From Clostridia bacterium (GTDB lineage: Bacteria > Bacillota > Clostridia > Oscillospirales > CAG-272): a stretch of DNA of 64,000 nucleotides. The DNA lies in assembly GCA_017508665.1 (NCBI GenBank), contig JAFVYL010000014.1, forward strand, positions 1-64,000, in the 5' to 3' direction. Below the pieces are notes generated by a model, which saw only the letters and a list, made by a program, of their open reading frames with translations, had not been told where the DNA came from and did no database searches. Both the position numbers and the translations under genes were made by a program. Shown here one piece after another: positions 8,944 through 16,782 of this stretch (position 1 is the first letter of the stretch; every line of letters starts with the position of its first letter).

Positions 8944-9906
8944 TTAAAGATAAAAATCATGACCTCCTATCGTGTAAGCGTATTCTCTCGACCTCACTAT
9001 CCAGTTTGATTCGGCGGTTTTTGGATTGAGGAAGAAAAGAGCGTTGTCCGAGAGTGACGTGCCCTCAAGACAGATTTTTGCCGCCAACGTCGCTGTGTAT
9101 GTCGGATTTTTGTATATGCTTCCGTCAAGTATGGGGCTGAACTGTACACCGTATTTTCTGTCGAAGATTACACCATATATGGTGTTCGGGTACAGGGAAG
9201 ATTTCACACGGTTCATTATTACGTCACCTACAGCTATCTGACCGATGAGCGACTCGCCGCCACTCTCCGCGCTGATTATTTTTGAGAGCCAGTACACCTC
9301 GTCCTCTCGGTAGAATTTTGATGCGTGGGTGAGGGGCGTGTAGCGTCCTGATATGCTTACCTGACTGTTTGTGTGGGATTTTATCTCTACTCCCATAGCC
9401 TTTGTCAGAGTTTGCGCGGGTATATACATTTTGCCGTTACTCATCATTACGTTAGGGGAGAATGCAAACAGGGGGCGGTCGTTGGCATACGTTACAAATC
9501 CTCCGTCTGTTGCCGTGAGGTATAGGCCGCTCATTGACAGCGTTGCGGTCTTGGTAGATGAATTGTAGTTTAGCTTTGCGTTGCCGAGCGATTCGGCAAA
9601 TGCACCTAAAGGCAGATATAGGATACCGTTCATCATCATAGCAGGCTCTGAGAGCTTCTTGCCGTTTACGGTCACAGTACGCTGAGGGAACTTCCATAAG
9701 TGCCTTGATGCGATGCCGGGGAGCTTATATTCAATTTTTCCGGTTTCAAGGTTTATGTATCCTCCGTGATCTATCTCTGAGTGCCCCTCAAGCCTACCTC
9801 CGTTTGCCGCGGCGGGTACAGCTGCAGATACGCCGAGTGTCAGGACGAGCGCACCTCCTATGATCGAGGATTTGAGCCTCGTTTGGTCAGTCTTTCGTTT
9901 AGTCAT
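8944..9906 (-). CDS. cell wall hydrolase, SleB (Hydrolase_2) domain with N-terminal copper-amine-oxidase-like domain
   Basis: 320 residues from ATG 9906, chosen because AAAGGAG sits just upstream; a longer frame to 9963 has no ribosome site. A signal peptide is followed by a region resembling the copper amine oxidase N-terminal domain (two LPLxxxAE / IPAQTLTKAMG-type units, about residues 75-185). The C-terminal third (SAESGGESLIGQIAVGDVIMNRV ... VQFSP) matches the SleB/CwlJ family, whose members cleave cortex or wall peptidoglycan; the Glu in SAESGGE is the expected catalytic residue. In a spore former this suggests germination or wall remodelling, but many paralogues act in vegetative cells. 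Single-gene unit. Confidence 0.85.
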   Translation of the reverse strand: MTKRKTDQTRLKSSIIGGALVLTLGVSAAVPAAANGGRLEGHSEIDHGGYINLETGKIEYKLPGIASRHLWKFPQRTVTVNGKKLSEPAMMMNGILYLPLGAFAESLGNAKLNYNSSTKTATLSMSGLYLTATDGGFVTYANDRPLFAFSPNVMMSNGKMYIPAQTLTKAMGVEIKSHTNSQVSISGRYTPLTHASKFYREDEVYWLSKIISAESGGESLIGQIAVGDVIMNRVKSSLYPNTIYGVIFDRKYGVQFSPILDGSIYKNPTYTATLAAKICLEGTSLSDNALFFLNPKTAESNWIVRSREYAYTIGGHDFYL

Positions 9907-9987
9907 ATTTTCTTCTCCTTTCATACTATCCCGATATTTTCTACCGCGGTGGGAAAAGGCCACCCGGCTGAGGAATAGTACGTCTAT

Positions 9988-10017
9988 ATTCTACCATAAC
10001 CGCCATACCGCTTTCAA
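9988..10017 (-). promoter_or_regulatory. promoter for SleB-type hydrolase
   Basis: Minus strand TTGAAA (10012-10017), 18-base spacer, TAGAAT (9988-9993). Confidence 0.55.
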
Positions 10018-10280
10018 TGATAAATGTATGGAAGTGGGGGGATCATCTGCCATAAAAGCAGGGATAAAACAAAAATGGTCATCAGCGCCATTTGACACTA
10101 ATAACCGATTTGCATCTGAAAATGACAATAAATGATTACATAAATGAGAATAACAAAGCGTAATATAGTAAATTAATGCGAACGATGTCTGCGGTGAAGG
10201 GGGAAACAATGATGAGAACCCTTTTTCGAGATATTACACCGCGAACGGGTCTGTTGTGACAAAGTCTCAGCAAAACAAGC

Positions 10281-10309
10281 GAGCCCACGGAGTGTTAGTC
10301 CATAGGCTC
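10281..10309. terminator. terminator downstream of GH1 gene
   Basis: Eleven-pair stem GAGCCCACGGA / TCCATAGGCTC (two G-T pairs) with a 7-base loop; T-containing flanks on both strands. Confidence 0.6.
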
Positions 10310-10375
10310 TGCTTTTATGAGTCTAATATGTTGTATGTATTTCTCAACGTTAATGGAAGAGAGCACTTGCTTAAT

Positions 10376-11731
10376 TTATTTGCTATGCTTTTCGATGTAA
10401 TGCTTATACCAGTATGCAGAATCCTTAGGTATTCTTTGCATGGTTTCGTAATCGGTATAAACTATTCCAAAACGTGGCACGTACCCTTTTGCCCACTCGA
10501 AATTGTCCATAAATGACCAGAGAAAATAGCCTCTTATATCTACTCCCTCATCCGATGCACGTTCAAGCTCGGTAAGATAAGATGACAGAAAGTCAATACG
10601 ACCTACATCGTGTATTTTCCCGTCGGCTGTAAGCTCGTCCTGCATTGCTGCACCGTTTTCGGAAATATAGAATGGTAGGTTATAACGCTCGGTTAGGAAG
10701 CGCGGTCCCCAATATAAGCTTTTTGGAGTTATGGGCCATCCCATAGACGTCCGAGGAGAGTCTTCGGGATGTTCATCCGTGATGTATCCGCCGCTTTTGT
10801 CTGCCCGTATCTCATGACCGTGATATATGTTTTGCGCATAAAAATCAATAGGCTGATTTATAAGTTTTAGATCTTCGTCGGTGATTTCGGGCAGATAGTC
10901 GTGATACATTTTTAGACCATCCTCCGGATACCTACCTAACACAACCGGATCGCTCCACCAGGTAACGTTCCATAAAACGTTTTTTGAAAGTTCAGGACAG
11001 TCGAAAAACGCTTTTTTCGCCGCCTTGATATCCTCGGGAGAGTCTGTCGCGGGGTAGTGGGCGTTATAGGTAGGTGCATATCCTATTTTTATATCGCGTT
11101 TTGTCGCTTTACGCATGGCTATCACAGCTGATCCGTGTGCCTTCAGGACATTGTGAGCCATTTGGAAAGCATCCTTGTAAGGAACGCTAATACCGGGGGC
11201 GTGTGAAGCTTTAAGGTACCCCAGACCTATGAAGCACTGTGGCTCGTTAAAAGTTATAAAGTGTGTTACCCTGTCTGAGTAAAGTTCTACAATCTTTGCC
11301 GCATAATTACTGAACCACTCCACCGATTCGTCGTTGAGCCAGCCTCCTTTTTTGTAAAGCGCATAGGGGTAATCCCAATGAAAAAGAGTGACATACGGTT
11401 CGATTCCATAGGCGAGAAGTTCATCGATAAGCTCGGAATAAAAACGAACTCCGTCCTCGTTGATTCTACCTACACCGTCAGGAAAAATTCGGCTCCAGCT
11501 GATTGAGAAACGGTAGGAATTTATTCCGAGCGAGTGCATCAGCTTTACGTCCTCTCTGAAGAGGTGGTAGTGGTCGCAGGCAACATCGGAATTTTTGCCG
11601 TCTTCAATTCTGCCCGGCTCGTGGGAGTAAATGTCCCAAATGTTGAGTCCTTTTCCACCGTCGAGATATGCGCCTTCTATTTGCTGCGATGCGGTAGCAA
11701 CACCCCACGCAAAATTCTTTCTGAAACTCAT
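10376..11731 (-). CDS. GH1 beta-glucosidase / 6-phospho-beta-glucosidase family
   Basis: 451 residues from ATG 11731; this start gives the usual GH1 N-terminus (FAWGVATASQQIEG) and the longer frame to 11773 adds nothing family-like. Family hallmarks: SYRFSISWSRIFPDG (residues 72-86), acid/base Glu163 in TFNEP, nucleophile Glu358 in ISENG, and FLWSFMDNFEWAKGY near the end. Full length for the family and no signal peptide, so it acts in the cytosol on imported beta-glucosides. A phospho-sugar specificity would normally show extra basic residues near the C-terminal active-site loop; here EWAKGY favours unphosphorylated substrates. Own promoter at 11774-11802. Confidence 0.95.
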   Translation of the reverse strand: MSFRKNFAWGVATASQQIEGAYLDGGKGLNIWDIYSHEPGRIEDGKNSDVACDHYHLFREDVKLMHSLGINSYRFSISWSRIFPDGVGRINEDGVRFYSELIDELLAYGIEPYVTLFHWDYPYALYKKGGWLNDESVEWFSNYAAKIVELYSDRVTHFITFNEPQCFIGLGYLKASHAPGISVPYKDAFQMAHNVLKAHGSAVIAMRKATKRDIKIGYAPTYNAHYPATDSPEDIKAAKKAFFDCPELSKNVLWNVTWWSDPVVLGRYPEDGLKMYHDYLPEITDEDLKLINQPIDFYAQNIYHGHEIRADKSGGYITDEHPEDSPRTSMGWPITPKSLYWGPRFLTERYNLPFYISENGAAMQDELTADGKIHDVGRIDFLSSYLTELERASDEGVDIRGYFLWSFMDNFEWAKGYVPRFGIVYTDYETMQRIPKDSAYWYKHYIEKHSK

Positions 11732-11773
11732 AGTCAAACAGCCTTTCCAAATGTTAATTGATGTACTAACCAT

Positions 11774-11802
11774 ATTGTACTATGGATTTAAGGGAAAATC
11801 AA
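11774..11802 (-). promoter_or_regulatory. promoter for GH1 gene
   Basis: Minus strand TTGATT (11797-11802), 17-base spacer, TACAAT (11774-11779). Confidence 0.65.
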
Positions 11803-11923
11803 TATAATTTCATCGAAAAAGTAAAAAGAGAATATAATTGAACGATTGATTGACATCTCAACTTAAAAAAGCTCCGTCTTACAAGCTTTCCGCCGGGTGA
11901 GATTCCTCGTACAAGTCACCACG

Positions 11924-11953
11924 ACAAAAAAACACCACCCAAAAGGGTGGTGT
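11924..11953 (-). terminator. hairpin with T-run (minus strand)
   Basis: Nine-pair stem ACACCACCC / GGGTGGTGT with a TTTT loop, followed on the minus strand by TTTTTTT. Lies at the far end of the tRNA-Glu downstream block and resembles a second, distal terminator. Confidence 0.7.
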
Positions 11954-12110
11954 CGTTCTTACTCAAAATCTCTCGGGCATCGAGCCGTCGAGATTTTGTA
12001 CGGGAATTTGCCTTGTCTTACGAGGTCTCCGCAGGAGACGACAAGGCAATGTTACGAACCCATATCCGAACGCTTTGCGTTCGAGTGGGTCGATCCCGAC
12101 GGAGTCGCAG

Positions 12111-12150
12111 CAAAACAAAAAGGACACCCTCGAGGGATGTCCTTTTGTTT
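12111..12150 (-). terminator. terminator of tRNA-Glu
   Basis: A long stem (CAAAACAAAAGGACA paired with its complement, bulged) with core CCC-TCGA-GGG, beginning at the first base after the encoded CCA; the minus strand 3' side ends in TTTTTGTTTTG. Confidence 0.8.
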
Positions 12151-12225
12151 TGGTGACTCGTACGGGAATCGAACCCATGTTTTCAGCGTGAGAGGCTAAC
12201 GTCTTAACCGCTTGACCAACGAGCC
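12151..12225 (-). tRNA. tRNA-Glu(CTC)
   Basis: Cloverleaf on the minus strand: acceptor GGCTCGT/ACGAGTC, D-arm with GGTCAAGCGGTTAAGAC, anticodon stem TTAGC/GCTGA around loop CTCTCAC giving anticodon CTC (reads GAG), T-arm GGGTTCGATTCCC, and an encoded CCA at 12151-12153. Strong promoter at 12245-12273 and terminator immediately after. Confidence 0.95.
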
Positions 12226-12244
12226 GTTGCTTGTTTGCTTGACT

Positions 12245-12273
12245 ATTATAGCAGATAAAAGTGCGTTTGTCAA
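12245..12273 (-). promoter_or_regulatory. consensus promoter of tRNA-Glu
   Basis: Minus strand perfect TTGACA (12268-12273), 17-base spacer, perfect TATAAT (12245-12250), about 20 bases from the tRNA. Confidence 0.9.
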
Positions 12274-12844
12274 TAGAAAAATTCAAAAAAGTTGAAAATA
12301 TTTTTGTTGCCGAGATTTCTATGTAAAAAGGAAGAAAAACTGCATAACCGTAGAGCGTAAGACTATACATCAGACGGCACACCCCCTGAGTATCGTAATT
12401 ATGCATTCGCATTATTCGTGAGTGACGGTGAGCTCTTATAATCCGGGGTTTTAAGTCAGGATCTTAAGTTGGAGCGCGTACTCGGATTCGGAAGAGAAAG
12501 TGCACGCCTTTTTTTAGTAACACACAGCAAAGTGCGTTTGGAGTTAAAGAAGATAATATGTGATAAATAACCCAACAATGTAAATTATAATTGTCAAAAT
12601 ACGCCTTATTTGGCAAATATTAACTAATATTCCTCTAAAGCACTTTACAAAAAATGCCTGCAAAATCATTATTTTTCCTCGATTTTGCGTTTTTTTCATT
12701 CAATTTTACCGGCCGATGTGCGCGTGCATACGGTATTAATTAAAATGTTTGGTATTTAATGGCAAAAAAGTCGGCAAAGTTGACAAAACAAATAAATTAC
12801 GTTTGTATAATGGGGAGAAAAGTGACGAAAAGAAAGATAAAATG

Positions 12845-12873
12845 TTGACATGTTCGGCAGGAAGGTATATACT
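12845..12873 (+). promoter_or_regulatory. promoter of the ABC/surface-protein operon
   Basis: TTGACA (12845-12850), 17-base spacer, TATACT (12868-12873), about 50 bases before the ATPase start. No terminator with a T-run is seen before 25923, so it may drive five genes. The other intergenic sequence 12274-12844 is AT-rich, with no gene seen. Confidence 0.8.
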
Positions 12874-12925
12874 ATAGTATAACTTTTTTATTTACGTGTG
12901 CGTGTGTACGCACATCGGAGGCAAT

Positions 12926-13678
12926 ATGTTGATTGAAATTAAGGACTTAGCAAAAAAGTACAATTCGAGAGCAGACTATACCGTATCGGGCATAAGCATT
13001 TTTGGCGATGCCGGTGAGATTATTGGTATTTTAGGACACAACGGTGCGGGTAAGTCCACCACGATCAAGTGTATCACAGGTATGCATCCTTACGAAGCGG
13101 GTGAGGTCATAATAGCGGGACACGATCTCGAAAAGGATTCTATCGAGGCCAAAAAGAACTTTGGTTACATCGCAGACGAGCACGTCCTCTTTGAGAGAAT
13201 GACGGGCTATGAGTATATCAACTTTATGGCTGATATCTACGGAGTTGAAATTGCCGATAGGGAAGAGCGCCTTGCCAGATATCAAGAGCTGTTTGCGCTT
13301 GGTGATTCTATATACAATCCCATATCCTCATACTCCCACGGTATGAAGCAGAAGGTCTCCTTTATGGCGGCCCTTATACATAACCCCAAGGTGCTTATCG
13401 TTGACGAGCCCATGGTAGGACTTGATCCCTATACCGCAAACTCGGTAAAGCTCTTCTTTAAGCAGCATGCCGCAGACGGTAATCTCGTCCTCTTCTCGTC
13501 TCATAACCTCGACGTCGTATCAAAGCTCTGCAACAGAGTTTACATCATCGACCAGGGTAAGATCCTTGAGGAAATAGACGTTGCCGAGTTCAAGGCATCC
13601 GGACGTGACCTTGAGGAATACTTCCTTAACATCACACAGAGAGTAGCAAAGGTTGTAGGTGCTAAGGAAAATGGATAA
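12926..13678 (+). CDS. ABC transporter ATP-binding protein
   Basis: 250 residues from ATG 12926 (GGAGG five bases upstream; the longer frame from 12896 is unlikely). Walker A GHNGAGKS at 37-44, signature YSHGMKQ at 136-142, Walker B VLIVDEP at 156-162, H-loop His193. It hydrolyses ATP to power the membrane partner encoded next, whose start overlaps this stop by eight bases. The type (short ATPase plus large ABC-2-like permease) fits exporters or gated efflux systems rather than substrate-binding importers. What is moved is unknown; the downstream surface proteins are candidates only by position, since all carry ordinary Sec-type signals. Confidence 0.95.
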   Translation: MLIEIKDLAKKYNSRADYTVSGISIFGDAGEIIGILGHNGAGKSTTIKCITGMHPYEAGEVIIAGHDLEKDSIEAKKNFGYIADEHVLFERMTGYEYINFMADIYGVEIADREERLARYQELFALGDSIYNPISSYSHGMKQKVSFMAALIHNPKVLIVDEPMVGLDPYTANSVKLFFKQHAADGNLVLFSSHNLDVVSKLCNRVYIIDQGKILEEIDVAEFKASGRDLEEYFLNITQRVAKVVGAKENG

Positions 13679-15395
13679 TTTCAAGATACTTTTTAAGCAC
13701 GAGCTTAAAATGCGCTTCCCCTTGAAGCCGCAGAAGGGGAAGAAGATAGATATTCTCGGAACGCTTCTCTCGTTGCTTATGATAACTCTTATTGCGGTCG
13801 TGTTCGTAAAGCTGCTCTCTACTGTAGCGTCAAACTACACGTTAGTCAGAGTAAACAAGGTTTACGATCCTCTTATGCGTACGAAGGAGCTGCTCAACGT
13901 ATGCTATATGGCGGTGATAATAGCTCTTGTCATCGCCGGCCTTGAGAATATGCGCAAGACTCTTACAGATACCAAGTATAAGTCTATACTTCTCAGAATG
14001 CCCGTGAAGCATCAGACCATATTTGCAAGTAAGCTCGCTACACTTCTCATATCCAACTACATTCTCGCATTTCTTCTTATGGCCGCGGTCAGCCTTATCT
14101 TCTATATCTCCGTTTCCGAGCTTACACCTCTGTTCTGGTTTATGACGGTGATAGTCTGGCTGCTTATGCCAATGGCGGCGTTTCTTATCGCAACGCTTCT
14201 TCTCGTTCCTTATATAAAGCTGGTAGAATTTCTCTCTCACAAATATATACTGACTCTGATAACCGTCAGCGCAGCTATAATGGGAGCGTTTCTCCTTTAT
14301 TCCGGTTTCCTTAGCACGGTGCAGTCCTTGCTTGAGACCGGCTCGATCAAGTTCCTCTTTAACGAAAAGTTCATTAACACCATGAAGAGCCTTCTCAAAT
14401 GGGCATATCCTGCAAACTGCTTTGCCAATATCGCCCTTGCGAGCAATCTTTTAGTTTCTCTTGCCGTAGCTGTGGTTATAGCTGCCGCATCGGTGTTTAC
14501 TCTTTACCTTATCTCAAAGAAACTCTTCTTTGCGACACTCTATAAAAATGACGACAAGCTTCACACCGCAAAGCCCAAGGTGCAGAAGATAAAGCTTCCG
14601 CCCCTCATCTCTCTTATGAGAAAGGAATTAATCTGTATTCTCAGAGAGCCGAAGCATCTCTTCTCCTATTTCGCTATAGCGGTCAGTATGCCTCTTATGG
14701 TCTACTGCTGCTACACTATGTTTGAGTCGCTTATCAGCACTATGATAGGACTCAGAGTTACCTTCCCGCTTGCGGTGCTGATAGTACTTATATTCAGTGT
14801 TCTGACCAACACATTCTGCTCCAACAACGTGACCCGTGACGGAGCGGCAGCCATCAAGGTCAAGATGTATCCCGTCAAGGCGTCTACCATACTCCTTGCC
14901 AAGGTGCTTCTTTGCGCCACGGTAAGCTCGCTTTCCATCATAGCGGCTGTTGTGGTCCTCGCATGTGCAACCTCGCTTACCGCCCTTGACGCGCTTGTAA
15001 TCATTCCCGTTGCCATAGCATTCTCGACAGCTCAGATCTTCATAGCTACCAGAATGGATCTCAACGGCGCAAAGCTTTCTTCCACCCTCGCTGAGATGAA
15101 GAACGCGAGCAACAGAACGATAGCCAAGGTAGTAACCCTTGGACTCGTACTCGCCCTTGCGGCAGGTATATTCTCCGTTATCTCTTATATGCTTTCCCAC
15201 AGCACGTTACTCTCGTCCGTCTCGGATAGCAAGCTCGGAGGAAACGGCGCTAACCTTATCGGAGCAATTATCGGAATTCTTGCAGGTATGCATGCATACC
15301 TCGTCCCCGTGATCATCAGCATTATTTATCTCGGTGCTGCCGTATTCTACTACGGCTTCAGAATCGAGAAGAGCCTTGACGGGCTCGTTATATAA
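13671..15395 (+). CDS. ABC transporter permease (ABC-2-like)
   Basis: 574 residues from ATG 13671, which overlaps the ATPase stop (translational coupling; AAGGAA upstream). Many hydrophobic segments are visible: one near residues 30-50, one near 85-100, a group at about 120-225, one at 255-275, and a second large set from about 325 to the end, separated by a charged loop (residues 290-315, ending KIKLPPLISLMRKELICILREPKH). This two-half layout fits an ABC-2 or ABC-exporter permease. No conserved catalytic residues are expected. Works with the preceding ATPase at the cytoplasmic membrane. Confidence 0.85.
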   Translation: MDNFKILFKHELKMRFPLKPQKGKKIDILGTLLSLLMITLIAVVFVKLLSTVASNYTLVRVNKVYDPLMRTKELLNVCYMAVIIALVIAGLENMRKTLTDTKYKSILLRMPVKHQTIFASKLATLLISNYILAFLLMAAVSLIFYISVSELTPLFWFMTVIVWLLMPMAAFLIATLLLVPYIKLVEFLSHKYILTLITVSAAIMGAFLLYSGFLSTVQSLLETGSIKFLFNEKFINTMKSLLKWAYPANCFANIALASNLLVSLAVAVVIAAASVFTLYLISKKLFFATLYKNDDKLHTAKPKVQKIKLPPLISLMRKELICILREPKHLFSYFAIAVSMPLMVYCCYTMFESLISTMIGLRVTFPLAVLIVLIFSVLTNTFCSNNVTRDGAAAIKVKMYPVKASTILLAKVLLCATVSSLSIIAAVVVLACATSLTALDALVIIPVAIAFSTAQIFIATRMDLNGAKLSSTLAEMKNASNRTIAKVVTLGLVLALAAGIFSVISYMLSHSTLLSSVSDSKLGGNGANLIGAIIGILAGMHAYLVPVIISIIYLGAAVFYYGFRIEKSLDGLVI

Positions 15396-15410
15396 AAAGG
15401 GGGACAGCAT

Positions 15411-16745
15411 ATGATAGTAATGATAATTCTGCTTATCCTCTGCCTTCCTCTCATTCTTATGCTCAGCCTTTATACCACAACGAGTATAGTCGCGATAAAC
15501 GTCGACGTGCCTGTTTCCGGTATCGTGTTATCGGTCGAGGAGACCGAGATGATAGAGCTTGATCTCGACAAGGGGGAGAGCTTTACCGTAGAGTATGCTA
15601 TCTCACCCACCGAGGCAAGCAATAAGGCAGTACGATTCCTGTTTGAAAAAACAAATTCCGACGTTCAGCTTGCTGAGTTCAGTGTGAACGGCAACACCCT
15701 CACACCTACGCGCGCAGGCGCGGCAAAGGTTACGGTCGAGACGCTCGACGGCGCTTACCGTGACTCATTCTTCATTCGTGTAAAAACCAACCGCGTGAGC
15801 GCGATAAACTCTTCGCCCACCTCGGAAAATATCACCGTCGGACAGACCGCGTCCATAGATACACTCTTCCACCCCTCCACAGCCAAGAACCGGGGACTTT
15901 CCTATAGAGTCGTAGACGGCTTGGACGTAGCGACGGTCGACCGCGACGGACTCATCAAGGGAATAGGCATCGGCAAGGCCAAGATAGAGGTTTCTTCTCT
16001 TGACAACCCCGAGGCCGTGTCAACGTTTGAGATAGAGGTTAACAGCTCGGGCGTTATGGACTTTGTGAATAGCAAGGCCACCTTGAGCGCACTTCAGAAT
16101 CCGAGCGGTGAGTTCATAATGGTGTTAAATCCCGAGCTTACCTTTACGGCAGAGCCGACAGTCGAGATCTTCGACAGGGATGGCAATCCCGTATCTCCGT
16201 CGGTTATCACGGCATCTGCAGATCCCGTTCGAGGCCGTGTGCTGTACGAGGTCATTGACCGACTCTGCTTTGGTACGTTTGAGATTCGTGTTACACTTAC
16301 TCCCGACGGCGGCGAGCCTCATACCAAGAGCTGCTACGTCGAGCAGGTCAAAGAGATCAGCGCAGAGTGGAATGTTACGGATTGGCCCTCCGACGGTAAG
16401 CGTACGATTACTACCGACGGCGACAGGCTTGATATCGATTTGAAGCCTTTAGGCGCTGACGTTGTATTCACGGTTCATCTCAGACACAAAGACGGTACTG
16501 AAGAGACTAAGATACTTACCGTAGACGAGATGTACGTGCTTAACGAATATTTGAGCATTCAGATTCAGAATTCCGCTGATGGCGCATGCTTGCGTGCAAT
16601 CCGCAGTGATAAGAAGCTAAGTCTCGAAGATTTACGCAATGGAATTTCCGATGTGACTATCAATCTTTCGATAACTTATCTCGACGGAAACGGTGAAAAA
16701 ACGATAAATCTCAAAGAGATAACTCTTTTTGCTTCGCCACTATAA
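15411..16745 (+). CDS. membrane-anchored Ig-like (BIG2-type) extracytoplasmic protein
   Basis: 444 residues, start ATG 15411 after AGGGGGAC, 15 bases behind the permease gene. An N-terminal membrane helix (residues 2-28, nearly without charge) leads into extracellular beta-rich sequence. Residues about 35-120 and 125-210 look like two BIG2/Ig-like folds (VSGIVLSVEETEMIELDLDKGES; SENITVGQTASIDTLFHP; GLIKGIGIGKAKIEVSS). The remaining half has no recognised domain. It may be an accessory subunit of the ABC system that reaches into the wall; the gene order supports this, nothing else does. Confidence 0.8.
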   Translation: MIVMIILLILCLPLILMLSLYTTTSIVAINVDVPVSGIVLSVEETEMIELDLDKGESFTVEYAISPTEASNKAVRFLFEKTNSDVQLAEFSVNGNTLTPTRAGAAKVTVETLDGAYRDSFFIRVKTNRVSAINSSPTSENITVGQTASIDTLFHPSTAKNRGLSYRVVDGLDVATVDRDGLIKGIGIGKAKIEVSSLDNPEAVSTFEIEVNSSGVMDFVNSKATLSALQNPSGEFIMVLNPELTFTAEPTVEIFDRDGNPVSPSVITASADPVRGRVLYEVIDRLCFGTFEIRVTLTPDGGEPHTKSCYVEQVKEISAEWNVTDWPSDGKRTITTDGDRLDIDLKPLGADVVFTVHLRHKDGTEETKILTVDEMYVLNEYLSIQIQNSADGACLRAIRSDKKLSLEDLRNGISDVTINLSITYLDGNGEKTINLKEITLFASPL

Positions 16746-16782
16746 TGTTGTTTACTAAAAAAATATATATGGAGACAGAAAA

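Larger units (their letters stand above)
9907..10375. other. intergenic region between GH1 gene and SleB gene
   Basis: Holds the SleB promoter (9988-10017), a small AAATGG/CCATTT hairpin at 10073-10093 and the GH1 terminator (10281-10309). No convincing gene: the frames here lack ribosome sites. Otherwise AT-rich spacer. Confidence 0.6.
11895..12150. repeat. hairpin cluster bounded by tRNA-3'-like inverted ends, downstream of tRNA-Glu
   Basis: Five hairpins in a row: 11932-11953 (ACACCACCC/GGGTGGTGT), 11964-11998 (CAAAATCTC/GAGATTTTG), 12010-12047 (GCCTTGTC/GACAAGGC with an inner GTCTCC/GGAGAC), 12055-12092 (CGAACCCA/TGGGTCG with an inner CGAACGC/GCGTTCG) and 12111-12150. The left edge 11895-11921 reads, on the plus strand, like a worn tRNA T-arm, acceptor and CCA and is an inverted copy (about 23 of 26 bases) of the 3' end of the real tRNA-Glu at 12151-12176. 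No protein is encoded. Confidence 0.7.

Noticed and set aside
12780..12811. Second promoter TTGACA ... TATAAT upstream of the ABC operon
   Set aside because: Spacer is 20 bases, too long for good activity; the 12845-12873 pair is much better placed.
13754..15200. Long minus-strand frames opposite the ABC permease
   Set aside because: Antisense shadows: the plus-strand frame has membrane-protein features, coupled start and operon position; the shadows have none.
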